Below are positions 26,982 through 34,158 of a stretch of DNA of 64,000 nucleotides, one piece after another. The stretch covers positions 682,001-746,000 of the forward strand of contig CP126120.1 of NCBI GenBank assembly GCA_030123585.1. The letters are read 5' to 3'. Position numbers and translations under genes: made by a program. The notes below the pieces were generated by a model, which was not told the DNA's origin, ran no database searches, and was given only the letters and a program-made list of their open reading frames with translations. The stretch's first letter is position 1. Each line of letters begins with the position of its first letter. This DNA is from Rhodanobacteraceae bacterium. GTDB lineage: Bacteria; Pseudomonadota; Gammaproteobacteria; Xanthomonadales; Rhodanobacteraceae.

Positions 26982-28960
26982 ACCCCGAACTCGGCCAGAT
27001 CGCGCTGATCCTCGCGCTGGTGTTGTCGGCGCTGCAATGCGCGCTGCCGATCGTGGGCGCGTGGCGTGGCAGCAAGCCGCTGATGGCGACGGCGCCCACG
27101 CTGGCCATCGGCCAGGGCGTGTTCGTCGCGCTGGCGTTCGGCATATTGATGTGGTCGTTCTGGACCAACGATTTTTCGGTCGCCTACGTCGCCCAGAACT
27201 CCAACCTGTCGCTGCCGTGGTTCTACAAGTTGTCGGCGGTGTGGGGCGCGCACGAGGGTTCGCTGCTGCTGTGGATGCTGATCCTGAACCTGTGGACGGT
27301 CGCGCTGGTGGTGCTGGGCGGCAAACTGCCCGAAGCGTTCTTCGCGCGCGTGATCGGCGTGCTCGGGTTCGTCGCGTTCGGCTTCCTGCTGTACATGATC
27401 ACGACCTCCAATCCGTTCCTGCGCCTGTTCCCCGTGCCGGCGAACGGCGCCGACCTTAATCCGGTGCTGCAGGATCCGGGCCTGGTGTTCCACCCGCCCA
27501 CGCTGTACATGGGCTACGTCGGCTTCAGTGTCGCGTTCGCGTTCGCGATCGCGTCCTTGCTGGGCGGTGAACTGAAATCGACCTGGGTGCGCTGGGCACG
27601 GCCGTGGACCAACGTCGCGTGGGGATTCCTCACGCTCGGCATCGTCGCCGGCAGCGCGTGGGCGTACTACGAACTCGGCTGGGGCGGCTGGTGGTTCTGG
27701 GATCCGGTCGAAAACGCCTCGTTCATGCCGTGGCTGATCGGCGCCGCGCTGATCCACGCGCAGGCGATCACCGACAAGCGCGACGGCCTGCGCGCATGGA
27801 CGCTGCTGCTGTCGATTTTCGGTTTCGCGTTCTCGCTGCTCGGCACCTTCCTCGTGCGCTCGGGCCTGCTGACCAGCGTGCACGCGTTCGCGTTCGCGCC
27901 TTCGCGCGGCATCTTCATCCTGGTCTATCTGGCCGTGGTCGTCGGCGGCTCGTTGCTGCTGTACGCGCTGCGCGCGCCCAAGGTCACCGGCGGGAAGTCG
28001 TTCGCGCTGGCTTCGCGCGAAACCATGATGGTGATCGGCAACCTCATGCTCACCGTCGCCTGCGCGATGGTGATGCTGGGCACGCTGTACCCGCTGGTGG
28101 GCGAGGCGCTCAACATCGGCCGCATCTCGGTCGGCCCGCCCTACTTCGGCCCGCTGTTCCTGATCCTGATGACGCCGCTGGTGCTGGCGCTGCCGTTCGG
28201 GCCGCTGTCGCGCTGGGGCAAGGCCGACCTGAAAGTGTGGCGCGACGCGCTGATCCGCATCGTCGCGCTGGCGGTCGTGGCCGGTATCGCCGCGTTCACG
28301 CTGGGCGCGCGCGGCTGGTATCAACTGCTTGGCGTGACCGCCGCGACCTGGGTGATGACGGGCGTCGCACTGTTCGCGATCAAGCGCTGGCGCGAAGCGC
28401 CACGTGGCAAACGCTATCCATTCGAGATGCTGGGCATGATGCTGGCGCATTTCGGCATCGGCGTGTTCATCGCCGGCGCGATCCTCACGCGCTCGATGAG
28501 CGTGGAGCAGGACGTGAGCATGAAGCCGGGCAGCACCGTGCAGGTTGGCGATTACGACTTCCGTTTCAACGGCGTGGTCGAAACGCAAGGTCCGAACTAC
28601 CGCGCGCAGCAGGGCACGGTGGCAATCACGCACAACGGCAAGCAGATCGTCACACTGCATCCGCAGAAGCGCACGTATTCCGGCGGACAGGTGCAAACCG
28701 AAGCCGCGATCCAGGCGGGCGTGTTCCGCGACTTGTATGTTTCGCTGGGGGATCCGATCGGTGACAGTGCCTGGGCGCTGCGGGTGTACGACAAACCGTT
28801 CGTGCGCTGGATCTGGGGCGGCGGCGTGCTGATGATGCTGGGCGGCTTCGTGGTGGTGCTGGACAAGCGCTTCCGCCTGAAGCGCGCGGTCGAGCCCGAA
28901 ACCGTGCGCGCGAAACCCGAACCCGAAGCGCCGCGCAAGCTGGCGGAAGGTGAAGCGTGA
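26978..28960 (+). CDS. ccmF: Cytochrome c heme lyase subunit CcmF
   Basis: 660 residues, about 14-15 helices. Contains the WWD motif GWGGWWFWDPVENASFMPWL (cut to key residues), the HEGS block (VWGAHEGSLLLW), and FHPPTLYMGYVGF. Transfers heme from CcmE to apocytochrome c with CcmH. Starts with GTG at 26978 overlapping the ccmE stop; the stop overlaps the GTG of ccmG. Confidence 0.96.
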   Translation: MNPELGQIALILALVLSALQCALPIVGAWRGSKPLMATAPTLAIGQGVFVALAFGILMWSFWTNDFSVAYVAQNSNLSLPWFYKLSAVWGAHEGSLLLWMLILNLWTVALVVLGGKLPEAFFARVIGVLGFVAFGFLLYMITTSNPFLRLFPVPANGADLNPVLQDPGLVFHPPTLYMGYVGFSVAFAFAIASLLGGELKSTWVRWARPWTNVAWGFLTLGIVAGSAWAYYELGWGGWWFWDPVENASFMPWLIGAALIHAQAITDKRDGLRAWTLLLSIFGFAFSLLGTFLVRSGLLTSVHAFAFAPSRGIFILVYLAVVVGGSLLLYALRAPKVTGGKSFALASRETMMVIGNLMLTVACAMVMLGTLYPLVGEALNIGRISVGPPYFGPLFLILMTPLVLALPFGPLSRWGKADLKVWRDALIRIVALAVVAGIAAFTLGARGWYQLLGVTAATWVMTGVALFAIKRWREAPRGKRYPFEMLGMMLAHFGIGVFIAGAILTRSMSVEQDVSMKPGSTVQVGDYDFRFNGVVETQGPNYRAQQGTVAITHNGKQIVTLHPQKRTYSGGQVQTEAAIQAGVFRDLYVSLGDPIGDSAWALRVYDKPFVRWIWGGGVLMMLGGFVVVLDKRFRLKRAVEPETVRAKPEPEAPRKLAEGEA

Positions 28961-29523
28961 GCGAAGTTGCGCGCAAACCCCTCGGCCGGTTCGTGCCACT
29001 GATCGTGTTCGCGGCGCTGGTGGCGTTCTTCGTGGTCGGTCTCGTGTGGAACCAGACCCACGACGCACGCTTCGTGCCGTCGCCGCTGATCGACAAACCT
29101 GCGCCGGCCTTTCGCCTGCCGCGGCTGGAAAACCCCACGCAGTTCGTGACCAAGGCCGACCTGCTGGGCAAGCCCTACCTGCTCAACGTGTTCGCGAGCT
29201 GGTGCTTCGCCTGCGGCGACGAACACCCGACGCTGATGGCGTACCGCGACAAGTTCGGCATTCCGCTGGTCGGTTACGACTACAAGGACGCACCGCAGGA
29301 TGCGCGCGCGTGGCTGCAGCGCCACGGCGATCCGTATCACGAAGTGATCACCGACCAGTCCGGCGATACCGCGATCGACTTCGGCGTGTACGGCGCGCCT
29401 GAAACCTACCTGATCGACGCCAAGGGCATCATCCGCTACAAGCACATCGGGCCGTTGACGCCCGACGTGATCGCGAAGGAACTGGAGCCGAAGATCCACG
29501 CGCTCGAAGGTTCGGGCACATGA
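28957..29523 (+). CDS. ccmG: Thiol:disulfide interchange protein CcmG/DsbE
   Basis: 188 residues: signal anchor (10-31) and a periplasmic thioredoxin fold. The redox site is CFAC (Cys83, Cys86) in ASWCFACGDEHP, where CPTC- or CVPC-like pairs are more usual. GVYGAPETYLID carries the cis-Pro. Keeps the apocytochrome CXXCH thiols and CcmH reduced. GTG start overlapping ccmF. Confidence 0.93.
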   Translation: MSEVARKPLGRFVPLIVFAALVAFFVVGLVWNQTHDARFVPSPLIDKPAPAFRLPRLENPTQFVTKADLLGKPYLLNVFASWCFACGDEHPTLMAYRDKFGIPLVGYDYKDAPQDARAWLQRHGDPYHEVITDQSGDTAIDFGVYGAPETYLIDAKGIIRYKHIGPLTPDVIAKELEPKIHALEGSGT

Positions 29524-30113
29524 AGCGTCTGCTCGCATGGCTTGAACCCCTCTCCCCCCGGGAGAGGGGCAGGGGTGAGGGTTCGGGGCCGCACCGACGC
29601 TCCGCTTCGCCCGTACCCTCACCCGGCGCTCCGCGCCACCCTCTCCCAAAGGGAGAGGGGAAAAATTACACACGCCGTATCGGACGCGTACTTGCCAACG
29701 CGTTGCTTGCACTTGCCATGACGCTCAGCAGCGCCGCCTTCGCGATCGACCCGCTGCCGTTCCAGAACACGGCGCAGCGCGAGCGCTTCCAGCACCTGAC
29801 GCGCGAGCTGCGCTGCATGGTCTGCCAGGACGAAAGCCTGCTGGCGTCGAACGCCGACTTCGCCAAGCAGTTGCGGCGGCAGATCTTCGACATGATGCAG
29901 CAGGGCAAGAGCGACCAGGAAATCAAGGACTGGCTGGTCGCGCGCTATTCCACTTTCATCCTGTACGACCCGCCGCTGGCGACCTCGACGATCGCGCTGT
30001 GGTTCGGCACGCCCGCGATCCTGCTGGCCGGTGGCGTCGTCGTGGTTGTGCTATTGCGCCGGCGCACGCGCCCGGCCGACGCCATCACTGAAGAATCCGG
30101 AGAAGACTGGTGA
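29520..30113 (+). CDS. ccmH: Cytochrome c maturation protein CcmH (N-terminus extended by a repeat)
   Basis: 197 residues as read from the ATG at 29520, which overlaps the ccmG stop. The functional part starts near residue 51: signal peptide (RRIGRVLANALLALAMTL, cut after AFA), then the periplasmic helical bundle with LRCMVCQDES (Cys99, Cys102), then a C-terminal membrane helix (TPAILLAGGVVVVVLL). Residues about 8-49 are encoded by a 120-base intergenic-type palindrome and have no family counterpart. Either the long Arg/Pro-rich n-region is tolerated, or translation restarts within the repeat's far side, where only TTG codons or ATG (residue 67) are in frame. Confidence 0.88.
   Translation: MKRLLAWLEPLSPRERGRGEGSGPHRRSASPVPSPGAPRHPLPKGEGKNYTRRIGRVLANALLALAMTLSSAAFAIDPLPFQNTAQRERFQHLTRELRCMVCQDESLLASNADFAKQLRRQIFDMMQQGKSDQEIKDWLVARYSTFILYDPPLATSTIALWFGTPAILLAGGVVVVVLLRRRTRPADAITEESGEDW
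29541..29665. repeat. CCCTCTCC...GGAGAGGG palindromic element inside ccmH (copy 1)
   Basis: It runs from CTTGAACCCCTCTCC to GGGAGAGGGGAAAAA. It has two hairpin arms (CCCCTCTCCCCCCGGGAGAGGGG and CCCTCTCCCAAAGGGAGAGGG) plus GGGTGAGGGTTCG against CGTACCCTCACCC. It is almost the same as 59935-60056. Confidence 0.85.
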
Positions 30114-31171
30114 CGACACGCTTTCTCGTCATCACCGCCATCATGGTGCTGGTGGCGCTGGCCTGCGTACTGGTGCCGCTGCTGCGCAGCGCACGCCGCG
30201 AAGGCCGGCCGCGCGCGCCGTTTTGGCTGGCCCTTGCGCTCGCGCTGGTGATGCCGCCGGTCGTGCTGGGCGCGTACCTCATGGTCGGCACGCCGCAGGC
30301 GCTGCAAGCCGCGCCCGCCGACAATCACGCGACACTCGCCGAAGCGACCCAACAATTGCAGGAAAGCCTCGCGCGCAAGCCCGATGACGCGCAGGGTTGG
30401 GCGCTACTCGCGCAGGCGTATTCGGCACTCAACCAGCCGCAGCAGGCGCTGGATGCGCTCAACCATCTGCTGAAGTTGAGGCCCGACGACCCGGATGCGA
30501 TGGTGGCGTGGGTGGAAGCCACGGCGGAAACCAGCCCTTCACACCAGATCGACGATGCTGCGCGCGCGAAGCTGCAGCGCGCGTTGCAGATCGAACCGAC
30601 TCATCAGCGCGCGCTGTGGCTGCTGGGCATCAGCGACTTCCAGCGCGGCGACTACGCCGGCGCGGCGAAACAATGGAAGACCCTGCTGCCGCTGCTGGAC
30701 CCGGGTTCCAAAGTAGCCGAAACCGTGAAGCAGGAACTGGCGGACGCCGAAGCGCGCGCCGGCGGCGCACCAGGTGCGGCGCTTGCTGCCGATCCCGGGT
30801 CCGCGCCATCGGCCACCGCATCGGACACGGTTGCGCTCGACGTCACCGTCAAGCTCGATCCGAAACTCGCCGCCAAGGTGCAACCGGCGGACACGCTGTT
30901 CGTGTTCGCGCGTGCGGTGGGCGGTCCGCCGATGCCGTTGGCGGTCGCGCGCCTGAAGGCGTCCGAACTGCCGGCGAAAGTTACGTTGACCGACGGGATG
31001 GCGATGACACCCGCGATGACCTTGTCGAAATTTGCCAAGGTCAGCATCGCCGCGCGCATCAGCAAGAGCGGCGACGCGACGCCGCACGCGGGCGACCTGG
31101 AATCCGCGCCGGTGGAAGTCGCCACCGATTCGCATGCGCCGGTCGCGCTGACGATCGACAAGGTGGATTGA
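30110..31171 (+). CDS. ccmI: Cytochrome c maturation protein CcmI
   Basis: 353 residues. Two N-terminal helices (residues 5-25 and 38-58), then TPR repeats (DDAQGWALLAQAYSALNQPQQALDAL and following; HQRALWLLGISDFQRGDYAGA). The C-terminal beta-rich domain (VALDVTVKLDPKLAAKVQPADTLFVFARA) matches CcmI/CycH proteins that hold apocytochrome c for the CcmFH lyase. GTG start overlapping the ccmH stop. Last gene of the ccm operon. Confidence 0.92.
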   Translation: MTTRFLVITAIMVLVALACVLVPLLRSARREGRPRAPFWLALALALVMPPVVLGAYLMVGTPQALQAAPADNHATLAEATQQLQESLARKPDDAQGWALLAQAYSALNQPQQALDALNHLLKLRPDDPDAMVAWVEATAETSPSHQIDDAARAKLQRALQIEPTHQRALWLLGISDFQRGDYAGAAKQWKTLLPLLDPGSKVAETVKQELADAEARAGGAPGAALAADPGSAPSATASDTVALDVTVKLDPKLAAKVQPADTLFVFARAVGGPPMPLAVARLKASELPAKVTLTDGMAMTPAMTLSKFAKVSIAARISKSGDATPHAGDLESAPVEVATDSHAPVALTIDKVD

Positions 31172-31200
31172 GGGCTTGGCTCCGGGGATTCGGAGAAGCT

Positions 31201-31308
31201 GATCCTTCCGCAAAGGACGCGAAGAACGCGAAAGACAGCTAAGGCTTCAACGCCGAAAGTTGCTTTGGGCTGGCCTTCTCTTCGCGTACTTTGCGTTCTT
31301 CGCGGATC
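31201..31308. repeat. Imperfect palindrome between ccmI and metX
   Basis: Opens GATCCTTCCGCAAAGGACGCG and closes with its imperfect inverse (GCGTTCTTCGCGGATC), with a 40-base middle. It could end the ccm transcript. Related in motif to 24580-24669. Confidence 0.65.
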
Positions 31309-31371
31309 AAACGCTTGCTGAAAGTCCAGGATTCCCTGTCAGCCTCCAGCAGCGGAGGAATGCGCTGATCC

Positions 31372-31400
31372 TTGGCGATGTCGACCGCATTCGCTACCCT
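31372..31400 (+). promoter_or_regulatory. Promoter of metX
   Basis: TTGGCG (31372-31377), 17-base spacer, TACCCT (31395-31400). Transcription would start near 31407, 22 bases before the ATG. No SAM or SAH riboswitch is seen in the leader. Confidence 0.5.
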
Positions 31401-31428
31401 TGCGAATTCCGCTTGCGCAAAAATCGCC

Positions 31429-32544
31429 ATGGCCGACGCCCGCCGATACTTCGACCTGCCCTCGCCGTTCGCGATGAAACGCGGCGGCGCATTGCACGGC
31501 GCGCAGCTCGCGTACGAAACCTGGGGCGCACCGAATGCCGCGCGCGACAACGCGGTGCTGATCCTCACCGGACTTTCGCCGAGCGCGCACGCGGCCAGCA
31601 ACGCCGTCGATGGTTCGCCCGGCTGGTGGGAAGACATCGTCGGGCCCGGCAAGGCGATCGATACGCGCCGCTGGTTCGTGATCTGCCCGAATTCGCTGGG
31701 AAGCTGCAAGGGCTCGACCGGACCCGCCTCGACGAACCCGGCAACCGGCGACACCTGGCGGCTCGATTTCCCGGACCTGTCGCTGGAAGACCTCGGCAAC
31801 GCCGCGTTCGAACTCGCGCGGGGACTGGGCGTCGAGCGCCTCGCCGCGCTGGTCGGCTGCTCGATGGGAGGCATGGCGGCGCTGGGCGGTCTCGCCCACC
31901 ATCCGGGTTTCGCGCGCGCGCACGTGTGCGTGTGCAGTGCGCCGCGTGCGCAGCCCTTCGCGATCGCGATCCGCTCGCTGCAGCGCGAGGCGATCCGGCT
32001 GGACCCGGCGTGGAACAACGGCAATTACGACGACGCGCACTATCCCGAAGCCGGCATGAACATCGCGCGCAAGCTCGGCGTGATCACCTACCGCTCGGCG
32101 CTGGAATGGCGCGGGCGCTTCGGCCGCATCCGGCTGGACGCCGACGCTCGCGAGGACGACCCGTTCGGCGCGGAATTCCAGATCGAGTCCTACCTCAACG
32201 CACACGCGCGCCGCTTCACGCGTTCGTTCGATCCCAACTGTTACCTGTACCTGTCGCGTGCGTCGGACTGGTTCGACCTTGCCGAATACGGTGGCACGTC
32301 CGACCCCGTCACCTCGGTGCGCAACGCGCTGGCGAAGATGAAGCTGGAGCGCGCGCTGGTGATCGGCGTCGAAACCGACATCCTGTTTCCGCTGGAACAG
32401 CAGCAGCAACTGGCCGAGGACCTGCGCGCCACCGGCACCGCCACCACCTTCGTGGGCCTCGATTCGCCCCAGGGCCACGATGCGTTCCTCGTCGACACCG
32501 GCCGCTTCGGCGCCGCAATCGGCGCGTTCATGGCAACGCTGTAA
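31429..32544 (+). CDS. metX: MetX-family serine O-succinyltransferase (or homoserine O-acyltransferase)
   Basis: 371 residues, alpha/beta-hydrolase fold. The nucleophile is Ser145 in LVGCSMGGMAALG; the Asp is in GVETDILFP and the His in SPQGHDAFL. LSPSAHAASN near residue 50 and GWWEDIVGPGKAIDT are typical of the xanthomonad MetX group. That group has been reassigned in the literature as serine O-succinyltransferase for cysteine synthesis, so that is my first choice; homoserine acylation for methionine is the alternative. The ATG at 31429 fits the promoter better than the frame-opening ATG at 31372, which overlaps the -35. Confidence 0.85.
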   Translation: MADARRYFDLPSPFAMKRGGALHGAQLAYETWGAPNAARDNAVLILTGLSPSAHAASNAVDGSPGWWEDIVGPGKAIDTRRWFVICPNSLGSCKGSTGPASTNPATGDTWRLDFPDLSLEDLGNAAFELARGLGVERLAALVGCSMGGMAALGGLAHHPGFARAHVCVCSAPRAQPFAIAIRSLQREAIRLDPAWNNGNYDDAHYPEAGMNIARKLGVITYRSALEWRGRFGRIRLDADAREDDPFGAEFQIESYLNAHARRFTRSFDPNCYLYLSRASDWFDLAEYGGTSDPVTSVRNALAKMKLERALVIGVETDILFPLEQQQQLAEDLRATGTATTFVGLDSPQGHDAFLVDTGRFGAAIGAFMATL

Positions 32545-32558
32545 TCACGTCACGACAC

Positions 32559-32589
32559 TTGCCACGCACATGCGGCGCGGTTATATGCT
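32559..32589 (+). promoter_or_regulatory. Promoter of the cysteine dioxygenase gene (leaderless)
   Basis: TTGCCA (32559-32564), 17 bases, TATATG (32582-32587). The overlapping hexamer TATGCT (32584-32589) ends exactly six bases before the ATG at 32596. Either places the transcription start at or within two bases of the start codon. Confidence 0.5.
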
Positions 32590-32595
32590 TGTGCC

Positions 32596-33183
32596 ATGAG
32601 CATGGATTTTCCCGGACGTGACCAGTTGGTCGCCGCCTTCGACGCCGCGATCGCTTCCGGCGACACCGCCAGCACCATGCGCGCGCTGCGATCCTGCCTG
32701 TGCGACGCAATCCACGCCGGCAACGTGCGGCTTCCCGACTGCGTGTTCGAAGGCTGCGGCGAACACTACGCGCGGCGCGAGCTCTACCGCAGCGCCGAAC
32801 ACCGCTACTGCGTCATCGCGATGACCTGGAACCCCGGCCAGGGCACGCCGATCCACGACCACGCAGGCATGTGGTGCGTCGAAGCGGTGTGGCAGGGCGC
32901 GCTGGAAGTGGTGCAATACGAACTGCGCGAACACGACGGCATGCATTACCGCTTCGTGCCCGCGGGCGCGATCCAGGCCGGCACGGGCTCGGCCGGCAGC
33001 CTGATCCCGCCGCACGAGCATCACACCATCCGCAACGCCAGCGACACCGACATCGCGGTCAGCGTGCACGTCTACCAGGACGAAATGACCCGCTGCAACG
33101 TGTTCGAACCCGAGCACGGCGAGTGGTACCTGCGGCGCCCGCGCGAACTGCACCTGGACGCCGTTTCCGCCGCCGCCCACTAG
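32596..33183 (+). CDS. Cysteine dioxygenase family protein
   Basis: 195 residues, cupin fold. Iron ligands His87 and His89 in NPGQGTPIHDHAGMWC and a third His in PPHEHHTIRNAS (His142/143). CDO enzymes oxidise cysteine to cysteinesulfinate; bacterial relatives may prefer 3-mercaptopropionate, and the sequence alone does not settle this. It lies 51 bases after metX with its own promoter. With the Cds1-like gene at 13.7 kb it gives two routes for removing cysteine. Confidence 0.85.
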   Translation: MSMDFPGRDQLVAAFDAAIASGDTASTMRALRSCLCDAIHAGNVRLPDCVFEGCGEHYARRELYRSAEHRYCVIAMTWNPGQGTPIHDHAGMWCVEAVWQGALEVVQYELREHDGMHYRFVPAGAIQAGTGSAGSLIPPHEHHTIRNASDTDIAVSVHVYQDEMTRCNVFEPEHGEWYLRRPRELHLDAVSAAAH

Positions 33184-33219
33184 CCTCGCCACCGCGATTC
33201 CCGCATACTAGGCGGCTTG

Positions 33220-33306
33220 GCCGAAGTGGCGGAATCGGTAGACGCAGCGGACTCAAAATCCGCCGCCCTTGAAAGCGTGTGGGTTCGAGTCCCACCTTCG
33301 GCACCA
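33220..33306 (+). tRNA. tRNA-Leu (anticodon CAA)
   Basis: 87 bases including an encoded CCA end. The acceptor arms are GCCGAAG / CTTCGGC. The anticodon stem GCGGA/TCCGC holds the loop CTCAAAA (CAA at 34-36). A long variable arm (GCCCTTGAAAGCG) and T-arm GTGGGTTCGAGTCCCAC complete a class II tRNA. Reads UUG. Confidence 0.97.
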
Positions 33307-33350
33307 ATGGGTTACGCCCATTACCTCGCGCAATTCCTGATCTGCGAGGC

Positions 33351-34145
33351 TTGTCCGTCTTGCCTGCTTCGACGACTCACGGCACGCATCCTGCGACATG
33401 GCCCGACGACCGGCGCGTGATCGTGAAACAACGCGACGACGTGCCCGCGGACTTCTTCGAAGCCGAGGCGCGCGGGCTTGCCGCATTGCGTCGCGTGAAC
33501 GCGTTGCGCGTCCCCGACGTGCTGGAATTCGACCGGCGCCACATCGTCCTGGAAGACCTGGGGCACGGCCGGCCTGCAACGGATTATTGGCAGCGCACAG
33601 GCGCCAGCCTGGCACGCCAGCACGCGTGCGTGGGCGAACGTTTCGGTTTCGAACACGACGGCTATTGCGGCGATTCGCCGCAGGACAACACGCCGGATGA
33701 CGACGGCCGGCGTTTCTTCACCGAGTGCCGCCTGCTGCCGCAGATGCGCCGTGCTTGCGACTGCGGCCTGATCGAACCGCGTGATGCCGCGCGCATCGAA
33801 TCCCTCTGCGCAGGCCTTCGCGAACGCGTCCCGGACATGCCGCCGGTGTTGCTGCACGGCGACCTGTGGTCCGGCAACCTGCACGTATGCGGCGATGGTT
33901 CGCCCGCACTGATCGACGCCGGCGCGGTGCATTACGGCTGGGCCGAAGCCGAACTGGCGATGCTGATCCTGTTCGGCGCACCGCCCGATGCGTTCTTCGG
34001 CGCTTACGCCGGACACGCGCCACTGCAGAGCGACTGGCGCGAACGCGCGCCGATCTACAACCTCTACCACCTGTTGAACCACGTCAATCTGTTCGGCGTG
34101 AGCTACCTGCCCGCATTGCGCACCGCGCTCGACGCCAGCGCTTGA
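33351..34145 (+). CDS. Fructosamine kinase family protein, short at the N-terminus
   Basis: About 264 residues from the TTG at 33351. Kinase motifs: VIVKQ (ATP-site Lys), FFEAEARGLAALR, catalytic loop LLHGDLWSGNLH, and DAGAVHYGWAEAELAML. Members phosphorylate fructosamines or ribulosamines so that glycated proteins are repaired. Family proteins have roughly 30-50 residues before the VVK strand with a Gly-rich loop; here at most about 25 are available, because tRNA-Leu ends at 33306. Possible starts are TTG 33351, TTG 33360 (GAGG ten bases upstream) or GTG 33417; the ATG at 33279 lies within the tRNA. The gene may be 5'-truncated. Confidence 0.72.
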   Translation: MSVLPASTTHGTHPATWPDDRRVIVKQRDDVPADFFEAEARGLAALRRVNALRVPDVLEFDRRHIVLEDLGHGRPATDYWQRTGASLARQHACVGERFGFEHDGYCGDSPQDNTPDDDGRRFFTECRLLPQMRRACDCGLIEPRDAARIESLCAGLRERVPDMPPVLLHGDLWSGNLHVCGDGSPALIDAGAVHYGWAEAELAMLILFGAPPDAFFGAYAGHAPLQSDWRERAPIYNLYHLLNHVNLFGVSYLPALRTALDASA

Positions 34146-34158
34146 GCCGCGCGCACGC

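Noticed and set aside
26891..29068. Open frame of 725 codons antisense to ccmF
   Set aside because: His/Gln/Arg-rich shadow of a well-supported membrane protein gene.
31172..31428. Possible SAM/SAH riboswitch before metX
   Set aside because: The gap is occupied by a palindromic repeat and a promoter close to the start codon; no conserved aptamer-like core was seen.
33217..33420. Short open frame spanning tRNA-Leu
   Set aside because: Starts upstream of and runs through the tRNA; no Shine-Dalgarno and no similarity.
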